NCBI GenBank assembly: GCA_963735495.1
Contig: CAVTLG010000014.1
Location: 1 to 64,000 of the forward strand
Direction: 5' to 3'
From: CAVTLG01 sp963735495
GTDB taxonomy: Bacteria; Chloroflexota; Ktedonobacteria; Ktedonobacterales; Ktedonobacteraceae
Length of the DNA stretch: 64,000 nucleotides
The notes beneath the pieces were generated by a model that was not told where the DNA came from, ran no database searches, and saw only the letters and a program-made list of their open reading frames with translations. Position numbers and translations under genes: made by a program. The stretch's first letter is position 1; each line of letters opens with the position of its first letter. This document shows positions 18,581 through 27,639 of this stretch, piece by piece.

Positions 18581-19046
18581 TCAGCATACTCTATTCATAT
18601 TCTATAGTACAAGCAGGTGTGACTATTCTACCATGTTTGTGGCGTCCTTACTAGTACTTACACAATCATCTTTTTGGCGGCCAGGATTGCCTTTCGCCGT
18701 GATGCTTTTTGGAGGCATACGTGTGGGGGCATACTGTTTTCTGCGCTCGCTCGGTATTGCTCTGCGCGATTGTGATATACTCAAAGGCATGTAGAAATGT
18801 GGTTTTCGAGCGCTATGCGGCAGCCTGGGTCCACTGACACCAACGGTTTCCATTTTTGAGGGAACCAATGCATGGGTAGGGGCGTCACCTGGCGTGCGCC
18901 CTGGTTCCTTGTATCATGGCCTCCAGGGCGGTCGCCAGGACACGCCCCTACCCATTCGGACCCATACATTCGTTGAAGTTGGTGAGCGTGCTGTCGCATA
19001 GAGTTATGACACAGATGTACGCGAACAGTTTTTTAAGGAGGACGTA
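18581..19046. other. Intergenic region with palindromic repeat
   Basis: Divergent spacer between the phosphoesterase and isomerase genes. Only the repeat at 18874-18953 stands out; no ORF is credible. Confidence 0.5.
18874..18953. repeat. Dispersed palindromic repeat, copy 2
   Basis: GGGTAGGGGCGT (from 18874) and ACGCCCCTACCC (to 18953) with GTCACCTGGCGTGCGCCC and GGGCGGTCGCCAGGACA inside. It is in the opposite orientation to copy 1. Confidence 0.85.
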
Positions 19047-20045
19047 ATGGCACGACCTGTAACGCTTTTCACCGGTCAATGGGCAGACCTGCCTCTGGAA
19101 GAACTTGCTGCGAAGGCCAGCGCGTGGGGCTTTGATGGCCTGGAGTTAGCGACCTGGGGTGATCATTTTGAGGTGCGCCGTGCTCTGACTGAGCCGGGGT
19201 ATCTGGATGCGAAGCGCGCACTGCTCGCGAAATATCATTTGAACGTCTATGCGCTGGGTGCTCATCTGGTTGGTCAGGCCGTCTGTGATCCCATCGATGC
19301 GCGACATAAAGGCAATGTTCCTGACTATGTGTGGGGCGATGGTGAGCCGGAGGGTGTGCGCCAGCGTGCTGCGCAAGAGATGGCTGATACGGCCCGCGCC
19401 GCGGCGAAATTTGGGGTCAGGCAGGTCAATGGGTTCACCGGATCGGGTATCTGGCATCTGCTCTATTCTTTCCCGCCCAACGATTTTGCGGTGGTGGAGC
19501 AAGGCTACGCGGATTTTGCGCGGCGCTGGAATCCGATCATCGATGTTTTTGATGAAGAGGGGGTGAAGTTTGGCCTGGAGGTGCATCCGACCGAGATCGC
19601 CTATGATTTTGTGACCACGCAGAAGACGTTGGACGCCATCAATCATCGCGCGGGTTTCGGTCTCAACTTTGATCCCAGCCATTTTGTCGCTCAGTTTCTG
19701 GATGCGGCTGCCTTTGTCGAAGAGTTCGCCGAGCGTATTTACCATGTGCATATCAAAGATGCGAAGCGCAATCTGGATGGGCGGAGAAGTCTGCTGGCCT
19801 CGCATCTCAACTTTGGGGATGCCCGTCGTGGTTGGGACTTTGTCTCCCCGGGTCATGGCGATGTCGATTTTGAGGCGTTGATTCGCGCGCTCAACCGTAT
19901 CGGCTATCAGGGGCCGCTGTCGATTGAGTGGGAGGACTCTGGTATGGATCGTGAGTGGGGGGCACAGGATGCGCTGGCCTTTACGCGTCATGCCGATTTC
20001 GCGCCGTCGTCCATCGCCTTTGACGCAGCGTTTAGCAAGCAATGA
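19047..20045 (+). CDS. Sugar phosphate isomerase/epimerase (AP-endonuclease-2 fold)
   Basis: TIM-barrel enzyme of the xylose-isomerase-like family, 332 residues. Metal-ligand type residues occur in the usual order: LEVHPTE (Glu), LNFDPSHF (Asp, His), YHVHIKDAK (His) and LSIEWED (Glu). Members isomerise or epimerise sugars or inositols; the exact substrate cannot be read from sequence. TAAGGAGG is 7 bases before the ATG, a strong ribosome site. It stands alone on the plus strand, followed by a convergent Uma2 gene, and could serve sugar or inositol catabolism. Confidence 0.88.
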   Translation: MARPVTLFTGQWADLPLEELAAKASAWGFDGLELATWGDHFEVRRALTEPGYLDAKRALLAKYHLNVYALGAHLVGQAVCDPIDARHKGNVPDYVWGDGEPEGVRQRAAQEMADTARAAAKFGVRQVNGFTGSGIWHLLYSFPPNDFAVVEQGYADFARRWNPIIDVFDEEGVKFGLEVHPTEIAYDFVTTQKTLDAINHRAGFGLNFDPSHFVAQFLDAAAFVEEFAERIYHVHIKDAKRNLDGRRSLLASHLNFGDARRGWDFVSPGHGDVDFEALIRALNRIGYQGPLSIEWEDSGMDREWGAQDALAFTRHADFAPSSIAFDAAFSKQ

Positions 20046-20070
20046 CCAATGGCTAATTCGCCTGCTGGCA

Positions 20071-20652
20071 TTAAGAGTCGTAGCCTTCTGGGAAGATGAC
20101 GTCTTCGTAGAGCGCTGCGATGGGGAAACTGATCCCGAGGCTGAGCAGCTTTACCTCATCGTCGCGTCCAAATGTGTCGAGTGTCCAGCGTGTATCCGCT
20201 TCGCGGTGGAACACCTCGACACTGTACCTTTGTGTATCTATCAGCACATATTCCTGTATGGTTGGACATCCGCGATAATAGGCAAACTTTCGTCCCCGGT
20301 CATAAGCTTCTGTGCCAGGAGAAAGCACCTCGACGATAAGGCGAGGATAGTGGATGCTATCAATCTGTCCACGGTCTCGCGTATCGCAACTGACGCAAGC
20401 ATCTGGGTAGACATAGCGTTGCTCGGAAAGCTTTACCCGCAGGTCTGAGTTATACACGCGGCAAGGACTGCCTCGTAGCAAGCTATGGAGAACTCTTGCC
20501 GCATTAAATCCTATGGTTGCATGGTTGGCAGTCCCTCCAGCTTGCAGTGTGATATAGCCGTCAATATACTCAAAACGTTCCTCTAAGCTGCTGCGATCAA
20601 GCTGTAGATATGCTTCCACGCTCACTGGTGACTGGTGCGGTAATGTTGCCAT
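20071..20652 (-). CDS. Uma2 family (DUF820) putative endonuclease
   Basis: 193-residue protein of the PD-(D/E)XK-like Uma2 family, abundant in Chloroflexota and Cyanobacteria. Typical parts are SVEAYLQLDRSSLEERFEYIDGYI, NHATIGFNAARVL, the strand YVYPDACVSCD with the conserved Asp, and PRLIVEVLSPGTEAYDRGRKFAYY. The ATG at 20652 is preceded by GGAGG 6 bases away, so the longer frame upstream is not used. Function in the cell is unknown; many such proteins are transposon-related or orphan. It lies between the isomerase and the carboxypeptidase with no sign of an operon. Confidence 0.88.
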   Translation of the reverse strand: MATLPHQSPVSVEAYLQLDRSSLEERFEYIDGYITLQAGGTANHATIGFNAARVLHSLLRGSPCRVYNSDLRVKLSEQRYVYPDACVSCDTRDRGQIDSIHYPRLIVEVLSPGTEAYDRGRKFAYYRGCPTIQEYVLIDTQRYSVEVFHREADTRWTLDTFGRDDEVKLLSLGISFPIAALYEDVIFPEGYDS

Positions 20653-20834
20653 TGAGTACCTCCTGTATGTAGTATACCATTCCTGGTTTTTCCTCCTGGT
20701 AGTGCCATTGGCGGGGATGCGGATGCTATGGGACTCTTTTCGAGAGGGCGCACGCTTGACAGCAGGCGAGCGGCGGACGCGGTGAACCGGGTCCGTACCG
20801 TGCGCGGGCAATGAATTGCTTATGCTTCTGCTTT

Positions 20835-21824
20835 TTAGGAACTCGGTGTTCGCAAAGGCAAAGAAAACCCCCAATTCAGTAATGTCGTAGCAGCCTGGCC
20901 ACGCGCGGTCTCGCTTGGGGTATCCAGCACAACGCCGAGGAGATATTGCCCATTGTGTTTGGCCGCAAAGACCAGGCACCAGCCTGCTGCATCTGTGTAT
21001 CCTGTTTTGATGCCCAGCGCGCCTGCATAGACGCCGAGCAGTGGATCAGTGTTTGTCCAGGTATGGGCGACGTTATGTGCTGTGGCTGGGATGCTGTAGG
21101 TTGCCGTGCCGACAATCTGTGCAAAGAGGGGAATGTTCATGGCATAGGCTGCCAGCGTGACCAGGTTAGCAGCCGTCGTATAATGTTCTGCATTCTCTTG
21201 ATCCGTGATACTCAGTCCGTCAGGGTTAATGTAGTGCGTCTGGAAGAGGTCCAGGCGGCGGGCGAAGAGGTTCATGCGCTGCACAAAGGCCGTTGACGAG
21301 CCAGCCAGTCCATCGGCGATAGCCGTCGCGGCATCATCTCCCGAGGGTAAGAGCATGGCATAGAGTAAGTCTTTGAGCGTTAATTGTTCGCCGACCTCCA
21401 GATAAGCGCTACTGCCAACGCTGCCATCGCTGCTATAGCCGACGCGGTTAATGGCGTCCTGATGTACGATGATAAGCTGGTTCAGGTTGCCTGTTTGAAT
21501 AGCGATCAGCGCGGTCATAATTTTGGTGGTGCTCGCCATCGGCATGGGTGTTTCGCCATTCACGCTCTCCAGCACATCTCCATCGTGCATATCGACCAGA
21601 TAGCTAGCTCCAGCGCTCAGTGTAGGTGCAGGGCCAGTGACCGTCAGGACGGGGGTAGGGGTCGGTGACGGTGGAGGGGTAGCTGTTGGCGTTGTAGGGA
21701 TCGGAGCAACCACGCGCGCGACAGTTGGGGTTCGATTGCCCGGTGTCAGCATGAGCACGAAGGCCATAAGGATCAGGATACATGCCAGAACAAGCAGTAT
21801 AATGGCAGAAATATGCTGTTTCAT
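20835..21824 (-). CDS. D-alanyl-D-alanine carboxypeptidase (peptidase S11)
   Basis: Penicillin-binding type serine peptidase that trims the terminal D-Ala of peptidoglycan stems. The N-terminus has one signal/anchor helix (about 6-27), then a Thr/Pro-rich spacer (residues 30-65). Motifs: SxxK as STTK in PMASTTKIMTAL, the second motif as SGD in LLPSGDDAAT (SGN in many relatives) and KTG in GIKTGYTDAAGWC. 329 residues, shorter than DacA because the C-terminal beta domain is missing. Acts outside the membrane. Single minus-strand gene. Confidence 0.9.
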   Translation of the reverse strand: MKQHISAIILLVLACILILMAFVLMLTPGNRTPTVARVVAPIPTTPTATPPPSPTPTPVLTVTGPAPTLSAGASYLVDMHDGDVLESVNGETPMPMASTTKIMTALIAIQTGNLNQLIIVHQDAINRVGYSSDGSVGSSAYLEVGEQLTLKDLLYAMLLPSGDDAATAIADGLAGSSTAFVQRMNLFARRLDLFQTHYINPDGLSITDQENAEHYTTAANLVTLAAYAMNIPLFAQIVGTATYSIPATAHNVAHTWTNTDPLLGVYAGALGIKTGYTDAAGWCLVFAAKHNGQYLLGVVLDTPSETARGQAATTLLNWGFSLPLRTPSS

Positions 21825-22207
21825 CGACTATTTTCCCTACTGCTATGAGGTTATAAAGTTGATAGCTACAAAGAAAATCGTGTACGATGCGCTTCCGCTA
21901 CGCTATAAAATACATCCAGGTTCTACTAATGATTCTCAATTAAAACCGTATAAGGACATGGTGAATCTATTATATCCAATGTATGCAAGAGGTTGAAAGG
22001 GTAGAGGTGTGTCCGTGGCTGCCCTGCTAGTGCGCAAGCTCAGCCGTCAGGAATGACCCAATGAATTCTTGAAAGAGCAGGATCGCGTCTCCGCTGACGA
22101 CTCTGCATCTCGCTTGCCCCACAGCGATACTTCCCTTTCCCCTTTCTGCCTCTCCCTATTTAAACGGTATGGGGCGTGCGCAAGATACATCCCTGCCCAT
22201 GGATTGT
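21825..22207. other. Intergenic region with degenerate repeat pieces
   Basis: No supported gene. Near 21998-22025 lies a decayed half-copy of the palindromic repeat (GGGTAGAGGTGTGTCCGTGG). A GGGGCGTGCGCAAG piece follows near 22170. Confidence 0.4.
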
Positions 22208-23668
22208 TTACAAATGCTGTGGCCAGCGTGTGTGATAATCGGTCACGCGCTCAAATGCATCGGCGATGCGCAAAATGGTATCTTCTCTGAAGACGTTCCC
22301 CAATAATTGCAGGCCGACAGGCAGGCCCTCGCTAAAGCCGCCAGGAATTGACACGCCGCAGATGCCAGCCAGGTTAGCAGGGATGGTAAACACGTCTTGC
22401 AGATACATCTGATAGGGATCTGAGATCTCGCCGATCTTGAAGGCCACGGTGGGTGAGGCGGGACTGACCAGGGCGTCGAATTGCTCGAATGCCTGCTCAA
22501 AGTCGCGCGTAATCAGGGTGCGTACTTTCTCTGCTTGCTTGTAGTAAGCGTCGTAGTAGCCCGCTGAGAGCGCGTAGGTGCCAAGCATGATACGGCGTTT
22601 GACCTCTGGGCCAAAGCCATACTGGCGTGTCTTCTCCATCGCTTCCCACATTTCATCGGTATCGCGATACGAGAAGCCGTATTTAACGCCGTCGTAGCGC
22701 GCCAGGTTCGAACTTGCCTCGGCGGGGGCTACGATATAGTAGGCGGCTACGCCATATTTGGTATGCGGTAGCGAGACCTCGCTGACCTCCGCTCCCAACT
22801 CGCGCAAGCACTCAATACCCTGCTGTACAGCCTGTACGACGCCTGGTTGCGTGCCTTCTACCCAATATTCCGTGGGGACGCCAATACGCATACCCTTGAT
22901 ACTGCCGGTCAGGGCCGCGCTATAGTCTGCCACGGGCTGTGGAGAGCTGGTGGAGTCGCGAGGATCGTAGCCTGCGATAGGTTGGAGCAGCAGAGCGGCA
23001 TCGCGGGCGCTACGCGCAAAGGGTCCTATTTGATCAAGCGAGGAGGCAAAGGCGACCAGTCCATAACGCGAGACGCGCCCATAGGTTGGTTTCAGGCCGA
23101 CCACGTTGCACAGCGAGCCTGGTTGGCGGATTGAGCCGCCGGTATCGCTGCCGTATGCTCCCATCGCCATGCCTGCGGCCACGGCTGCCGCTGATCCGCC
23201 GCTACTGCCGCCGGGCGCGCGTTCCAGGTCCCAGGGATTGTGGGTGGGGAAGAACGCGGAATGCTCCGTGGATGATCCCATGGCGAACTCGTCCATGTTG
23301 GTCTTGCCGACCATGACGATGCCTGCCGCGTTGAGGCGCTCCATGACGGCTGCGTCGTAGGGCGGCTTGAAATGTTCGAGCATGCGTGAGCCGCAGGTGG
23401 TGGTGATGTCTTTGGTACAGATCACGTCTTTGATGGCCAGCGGAATACCTGTGAGCGGGTGAATATTCTCGCCACTGGCGAAGCGCCGATCCGCCTCACG
23501 CGCCTGCTGTAATGCCAGCTCATCTGTCACCAGCGTAAATGCCTTGACCTCTGGTTCGACGGCGCGGATACGCTCAAGGTGTGCCTGTGTCAACTCGACC
23601 GAGGAAATTTTGCCCTGGCGCAGCAACTCGCCAGCCTCGGTTATGCTTAGTGTATATAATTCGCTCAT
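22208..23668 (-). CDS. gatA: Glutamyl/aspartyl-tRNA amidotransferase subunit A
   Basis: Amidase subunit that frees ammonia from glutamine to convert Glu-tRNA(Gln) or Asp-tRNA(Asn) to the amide form. The amidase signature is complete: GIPLAIKDVICTKD (catalytic Lys), then PGGSSGGSAAAVAAGM with the cis-Ser and nucleophilic Ser, and GSDTGGSIRQP. 486 residues, the normal length. It follows gatC with a 5-base gap and is thus co-transcribed. gatB is not in the window. Cytoplasmic, part of the GatCAB complex. Confidence 0.96.
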   Translation of the reverse strand: MSELYTLSITEAGELLRQGKISSVELTQAHLERIRAVEPEVKAFTLVTDELALQQAREADRRFASGENIHPLTGIPLAIKDVICTKDITTTCGSRMLEHFKPPYDAAVMERLNAAGIVMVGKTNMDEFAMGSSTEHSAFFPTHNPWDLERAPGGSSGGSAAAVAAGMAMGAYGSDTGGSIRQPGSLCNVVGLKPTYGRVSRYGLVAFASSLDQIGPFARSARDAALLLQPIAGYDPRDSTSSPQPVADYSAALTGSIKGMRIGVPTEYWVEGTQPGVVQAVQQGIECLRELGAEVSEVSLPHTKYGVAAYYIVAPAEASSNLARYDGVKYGFSYRDTDEMWEAMEKTRQYGFGPEVKRRIMLGTYALSAGYYDAYYKQAEKVRTLITRDFEQAFEQFDALVSPASPTVAFKIGEISDPYQMYLQDVFTIPANLAGICGVSIPGGFSEGLPVGLQLLGNVFREDTILRIADAFERVTDYHTRWPQHL

Positions 23669-23673
23669 CTACC

Positions 23674-23964
23674 CTATGACTCCTCCAGTACCGCATTGAC
23701 TTTTAGACAATTATCCTCTTGATCTGGCGCATTGGCTAATAGGACTTCTGGGGGATAGGATGGTTGCACGCTGTCCTGGCGCATGACGTTGGTGAGGCGT
23801 GAAGCATGCGCTGTTGGAGGGACGCCGCTGACATCGGCCTCCTGTAACACGTGGATATGTTCCAGGATGGCGGATAGCTGCTTCCCAAATGTATCGGTTT
23901 CTTCTTCGCTCAGACCCAGGCGGGCAAGCCTGGCTACATTTTGTACTGTCTTGCGATCAATCAT
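23674..23964 (-). CDS. gatC: Glutamyl/aspartyl-tRNA amidotransferase subunit C
   Basis: 96-residue clamp subunit that holds GatA to GatB. The N-terminal part IDRKTVQNVARLARLGLSEEET and the LSAILEHIHVLQEADVSGVPPTAH stretch are typical. It precedes gatA on the same strand. The first ATG (23964) fits the family start. Confidence 0.95.
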   Translation of the reverse strand: MIDRKTVQNVARLARLGLSEEETDTFGKQLSAILEHIHVLQEADVSGVPPTAHASRLTNVMRQDSVQPSYPPEVLLANAPDQEDNCLKVNAVLEES

Positions 23965-24111
23965 GTATTTAGGTCCTCTTCCCTATTGCAAAATCACTTG
24001 ACCTGTTCGGCATCGTGCTGGTACACTTGCCCACGCCAGGACGCGTGGGAGGTGGCATCAGACCGTTCCGTTTTCTTTTGATCCATTTGAGGATACTGCA
24101 ATATCTACAAG

Positions 24112-24408
24112 CTACCAGCGAACGTGGAAGCCACTGAAATGCTCTGTTCGTGTCCGCCAGGTCGCCTCTACATCCTGAACGCGGGCTGCTGATGGCCCCT
24201 GGCGTAACAGGACAAGCAGATGTTCAAGAGCTGGCCGTGGACCCTGTGCTACGACTTCGACATCACCAGTGCTGTCATTGCGTGCATAGCCGCGCAGTCC
24301 CAGTGTCTGGGCTGTTTGCACCACAAAATAGCGAAAACCCACTCCCTGGACGCGCCCGCTGACGACTGCATAAAGTTCTTCAATCCGGTTCTGGTCGCTC
24401 TGGCTCAT
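24112..24408 (-). CDS. acyP: Acylphosphatase
   Basis: Small enzyme (98 residues) that hydrolyses acyl phosphates. The signature VSGRVQGVGFRYFVVQTA has the phosphate-binding loop and catalytic Arg, and GYARNDSTGDVEVVAQG holds the catalytic Asn. The ATG at 24408 fits the family start; the frame upstream to 24492 is not homologous and overlaps the neighbouring dehydrogenase end. Cytoplasmic. Downstream of the alcohol dehydrogenase gene on the same strand. Confidence 0.93.
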   Translation of the reverse strand: MSQSDQNRIEELYAVVSGRVQGVGFRYFVVQTAQTLGLRGYARNDSTGDVEVVAQGPRPALEHLLVLLRQGPSAARVQDVEATWRTRTEHFSGFHVRW

Positions 24409-24475
24409 GCGTCCATAATAGCACAGACCGCGCTGTGAGCATAGCCCTTTGTGGCAAAAAACGCTGGGCGATTCC

Positions 24476-25582
24476 CTAAGCAAATGGGCCATTCGGCAGA
24501 ATCAACGCTTTAATACTCTCCTGCCGTTCTGCGGCTAACAGTGCCTGATCAGCCTGCTCTAAGGTATAGCGTCCATTGATCATTGACCGCCAGGGAAAAC
24601 GTTCGGCGTGACGAGTCACTGTGCGGACAGCACGATAAACATGGCTCAAATCGCTGCCCCAACAGCCACGTACCTGTAGATGTGGACGGTTGAGGTCCAG
24701 ATGTGGGTTAATACTGACCATGCCGTGATCAGTGTATTGTCCTACGACCACTAACTTACCCGCATCGCGGGTCAGGCGCAATCCCTCGGCTACGGCAGCC
24801 GGAACGCCAGTAGCTTCAATCGTAACATCAGCGCCGCGACCACCTGTAGCGTCGCGTACAATGCGCAAGCGCTCTTCAGGACTGTGTTCAGCGATATCGA
24901 TAGTCAGGTCAGCCCCAAATGCGCGTGCAATTGCCAATCGATGTGGGGGTCCTCCGATAACAATAATCTGGCTGGCACCCTGTAATTGAGCCAGAACGGT
25001 GCTACATAATCCTACTGGTCCGGCACCCTGCACAACAACCGTATCGCCAAACGTCACATCACCACGTTGTACTGCGTGCAGAGCCGTGGGAAGACCGCAA
25101 CCTCCGGCCATAAACACATCAGGGGGAAGCGATGGTGGCAATTTTACAATATGAACACCAGGGAGAAGGAGAATACGTTCGCTCCATCCTCCCAACAGAC
25201 CTTCGTTCGCCGAGTACGTAACACCATAGACGCGGCGTTCAGGACAGCGCGTGGATGCCTTTGCTATCTGACAATACCAGCAACGTCCACAGGTGCGGTG
25301 TACGTCGAGGAAGGTCACGATCTCACCACCTGTGATCGCAGCTCCCTCGACATCACGTACATCTCCCTTGACCTGTAGTACTCGCCCGACACTGACATGC
25401 CCTGGAATAATTGGGTATGGTACACCACTCAGGTGCCCATGGTGAAGATGCACATCAGTGCCACAGACTTCGGAGGCCATTGTCTCCAATAATACCGCGC
25501 CATCTTCCAGCACCGGCGCTCCAAACTCACGTATGACAGGGGCGGCATCCGGTGCAGATAGTACGACAGCTCGTATAGACAT
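24476..25582 (-). CDS. Zinc-dependent alcohol dehydrogenase family protein
   Basis: Medium-chain dehydrogenase/reductase, 368 residues. The catalytic zinc site is near EVCGTDVHLHHG and PIIPGHVSVG. The structural zinc set CGRCWYCQIAKASTRC is present, as is the NAD-binding VVQGAGPVGLCS. It oxidises an alcohol or polyol with NAD(P); the substrate is not evident. The ATG at 25582 was preferred because AGAGGAG is just upstream; the ATG at 25606 has none. Monocistronic or co-transcribed with the acylphosphatase downstream. Confidence 0.9.
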   Translation of the reverse strand: MSIRAVVLSAPDAAPVIREFGAPVLEDGAVLLETMASEVCGTDVHLHHGHLSGVPYPIIPGHVSVGRVLQVKGDVRDVEGAAITGGEIVTFLDVHRTCGRCWYCQIAKASTRCPERRVYGVTYSANEGLLGGWSERILLLPGVHIVKLPPSLPPDVFMAGGCGLPTALHAVQRGDVTFGDTVVVQGAGPVGLCSTVLAQLQGASQIIVIGGPPHRLAIARAFGADLTIDIAEHSPEERLRIVRDATGGRGADVTIEATGVPAAVAEGLRLTRDAGKLVVVGQYTDHGMVSINPHLDLNRPHLQVRGCWGSDLSHVYRAVRTVTRHAERFPWRSMINGRYTLEQADQALLAAERQESIKALILPNGPFA

Positions 25583-25715
25583 GTTTTCTCCTCTAATCTG
25601 TGCCAAATTAGTAGCATGAGCAGGGTCAGAATTGTGCTAGTGCTAGTATAACCGGTTCAAGAGCGATAGACCAGTGAAATCTTGCGCTTTTGCGTCAGGT
25701 CGTAGGTGTAACATC

Positions 25716-25788
25716 GGGAAAGCGGGTCTGGGCGTCACCTCGCGTGCGCCCGGGACGGAGGCAAGCGCCGCCCCGACCCGCTTTCCCC
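25716..25788. repeat. Dispersed palindromic repeat, variant copy 3
   Basis: Diverged arms GGGAAAGCGGGT (from 25716) and ACCCGCTTTCCC (to 25788), with the shared core GGCGTCACCTCGCGTGCGCCC inside. Outer CGAAGGGACGGAGAGCC follows, matching the outer arm of copy 6. Confidence 0.75.
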
Positions 25789-25824
25789 CGAAGGGACGGA
25801 GAGCCGTGTAACGCGGAAGAGAGA

Positions 25825-26871
25825 TTAGATGTGAGAGGGCATCTCCGTTGCTGAAGATAGGCGAGCATGCAGCCCACGTCTCAGTGAGAATGCCGAAACC
25901 ACCACAGCAATGACCATCATCAGGATCACCACTACTACCCCTTCACTGCCGCCAATATCTCCGCGTAGACCAGCCAGTCCAAGCCCCTGACTATCCGCGA
26001 ACTGAGGTGCATCAACCCACAGTCTGACCAGCCAGAAGCCAGTTGCGAGCATAGCTATGCCCATAGCCAGCGTAGCTATGCCCATGGGGATGCACGCATA
26101 CCGCAGCATACGGATAGGTATGTCGCCGCGTAAAATGACTTGCGCAACGGCTGTGCCCGCGAAGAGCATGACAAACGTAACAAGCGCGAGTACTCCCAGT
26201 TGGACGAGTGCTGGCGCTGTTATGCTGCCTGGCATATTTTGCGGCAGAGCGCCACTGGCCACAAATTGTAGCGCGATCAAGCACGCAATAAAACCAATCT
26301 CCAGCAGCACCGCAAGTCCAAGCAGCCAGCCTATACGCTTGAGAGGCATCGCGAAGAGTGCCAGCATAGCGTGTTTTTCGCTCTGGGCGCGCGTGACAAT
26401 CGAGAAGAGAATGGGTAGACCGCCAGGGACAATTGCCAGAAAGGCGATATCTGCGCACCAATTGATGGCAGCGTAAGAAATCTTGAGATCGCTATGCAGT
26501 TGTGCTTGCGCTGCAAATGGAGCTAAAGGATCAATAATGTGCATGAGGAAGATGTATGCAATACCAAAGAAGATGAAGGCACCAAAGGTCAGGATCATGG
26601 ATCGGCGCATTCTCGGTACCATGCTGCGCATCCTTTCTGCTGAAAAGCGCTCGGCGAGCATACCACTCACTACATCGCTGAACATGGGCAGCCAGAGGGC
26701 CAGTACTCCCCGCGTACCGTGGTGCACGTAAGCCTCCCGGCAGCATGTTCCAAAGACTTGCAGGGTTGGTTCTGCATATACAAGATGATAGTCAGGTGGC
26801 CCTAAGCGCAGGAGCCAGCGATAGAGGCAGAGGGAGAGCCGAATACTCCACGGTGTTGCAGGTGTTGACAT
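25825..26871 (-). CDS. PadR-partnered multi-pass membrane protein
   Basis: 348-residue membrane protein with about six hydrophobic helices. The N-terminal part (LYRWLLRLGPPDYHLVYAEPTLQVFGTCCREAY...) resembles the short prefix domain of Chloroflexota membrane proteins or permeases found next to PadR regulators. Its ATG overlaps the PadR stop by one base (TAATG at 26871), so translation is coupled. It is probably controlled by that PadR through the palindrome at 27292-27334. Transport or sensing role unknown. Confidence 0.75.
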   Translation of the reverse strand: MSTPATPWSIRLSLCLYRWLLRLGPPDYHLVYAEPTLQVFGTCCREAYVHHGTRGVLALWLPMFSDVVSGMLAERFSAERMRSMVPRMRRSMILTFGAFIFFGIAYIFLMHIIDPLAPFAAQAQLHSDLKISYAAINWCADIAFLAIVPGGLPILFSIVTRAQSEKHAMLALFAMPLKRIGWLLGLAVLLEIGFIACLIALQFVASGALPQNMPGSITAPALVQLGVLALVTFVMLFAGTAVAQVILRGDIPIRMLRYACIPMGIATLAMGIAMLATGFWLVRLWVDAPQFADSQGLGLAGLRGDIGGSEGVVVVILMMVIAVVVSAFSLRRGLHARLSSATEMPSHI

Positions 26872-27260
26872 TATGCTATGCTCCCTCTGGCTGGTGCGGG
26901 CAGGATGTCACGCAGTTCTCTTCTTGAGTGGGCAATGGCGAGCACTTCATCCAGGCGCTTGACCTCCGCTACGGCGACCTGACGGCCAAACTCACTCAGA
27001 CGATAATAGCGTCGGCGCTCATCGTCAAGGGCAGGATCAGGACGCTCGTCGGACTCCTCGATTAAGCCCGTTTCCAGCAACTGCCTGATCGAGCGATAGA
27101 GCGTGGTGGGTCCAATGTGCAGCTTGCCTCTGGTCTGAGCACTGATCTCGCGCAGAATACTATACCCATGTCTCTCACCATCAGCGAGGGAGAGCAAGAT
27201 GTGAAACACCGCAGGCGTAAGCGGCAGCAATGCCTCTGGATCACGATGGGAGGGTTGCAT
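26871..27260 (-). CDS. PadR family transcriptional regulator
   Basis: 129-residue PadR regulator. Winged-helix part: LTPAVFHILLSLADGERHGYSILREI, GKLHIGPTTLYRSIRQLLETGLIEE, DDERRRYYRLSEFGRQVAVAEVKRL. It ends in a short dimerisation helix. The ATG at 27260 has GAAGGAAAAGAAG before it. It leads an operon with a membrane protein (TAATG overlap). A near-consensus promoter overlapped by a perfect 43-bp palindrome lies 30-100 bases upstream, suggesting autorepression; ligand unknown. Confidence 0.92.
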   Translation of the reverse strand: MQPSHRDPEALLPLTPAVFHILLSLADGERHGYSILREISAQTRGKLHIGPTTLYRSIRQLLETGLIEESDERPDPALDDERRRYYRLSEFGRQVAVAEVKRLDEVLAIAHSRRELRDILPAPARGSIA

Positions 27261-27291
27261 CTTCTTTTCCTTCTCTCTACAAGAACCGTTA

Positions 27292-27358
27292 ACTATACCC
27301 ATATTGAAATGACTACTGCCAATATGGGTATAGTAAATGAAAAGAAAGAGTTTGTCAA
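27292..27358 (-). promoter_or_regulatory. PadR promoter with 43-bp palindromic operator
   Basis: Minus-strand TTGACA (27353-27358), 17-base spacer, TACTAT (27330-27335). The palindrome ACTATACCCATATTG (27292-27306) / CAATATGGGTATAGT (27320-27334), 15 perfect bases each side of a 13-base centre, covers the -10 box and start site, as expected of a repressor site for the PadR protein encoded downstream. Confidence 0.75.
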
Positions 27359-27584
27359 GGGCAATGAAATTATCGAGTGGGGAACGGCCAAGGTTCTGCT
27401 CCAGCATGGGTTTTCAGGTCTTTGGCAGCGTTCGGAAGCAAGAAGATGCTGACCGGCTCAGCGCCATGATAGCCAACAATTGGGGGGTGAAGCGCTCGTA
27501 ACCCTGTCGCGCCGCCTTTTGCCCACGCGGTCGGCAGAGAATACATGTGGGTATTCCATGAGCGCATATTGATCGTGTGCAGGC

Positions 27585-27639
27585 TTGACAGCGTAACGAT
27601 ATATCTTTATAATAGAAGTAGATAACGATATATCGTTAT
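27585..27639 (+). promoter_or_regulatory. Consensus promoter with two operator-like boxes, no gene behind it
   Basis: TTGACA (27585-27590), exactly 17 bases, TATAAT (27608-27613): full consensus. TAACGATATATCTTTA (27594-27609) lies in the spacer, and ATAACGATATATCGTTAT (27622-27639), an 18-base perfect palindrome, lies at the start region; the two boxes share TAACGATATATC and are 29 bases apart. Looks like a tightly repressed promoter reading rightward. Confidence 0.7.

Noticed and set aside
19146..20042. 298-residue minus-strand ORF over the isomerase gene
   Set aside because: Fully antisense to a gene with clear metal-binding motifs; no ribosome site.
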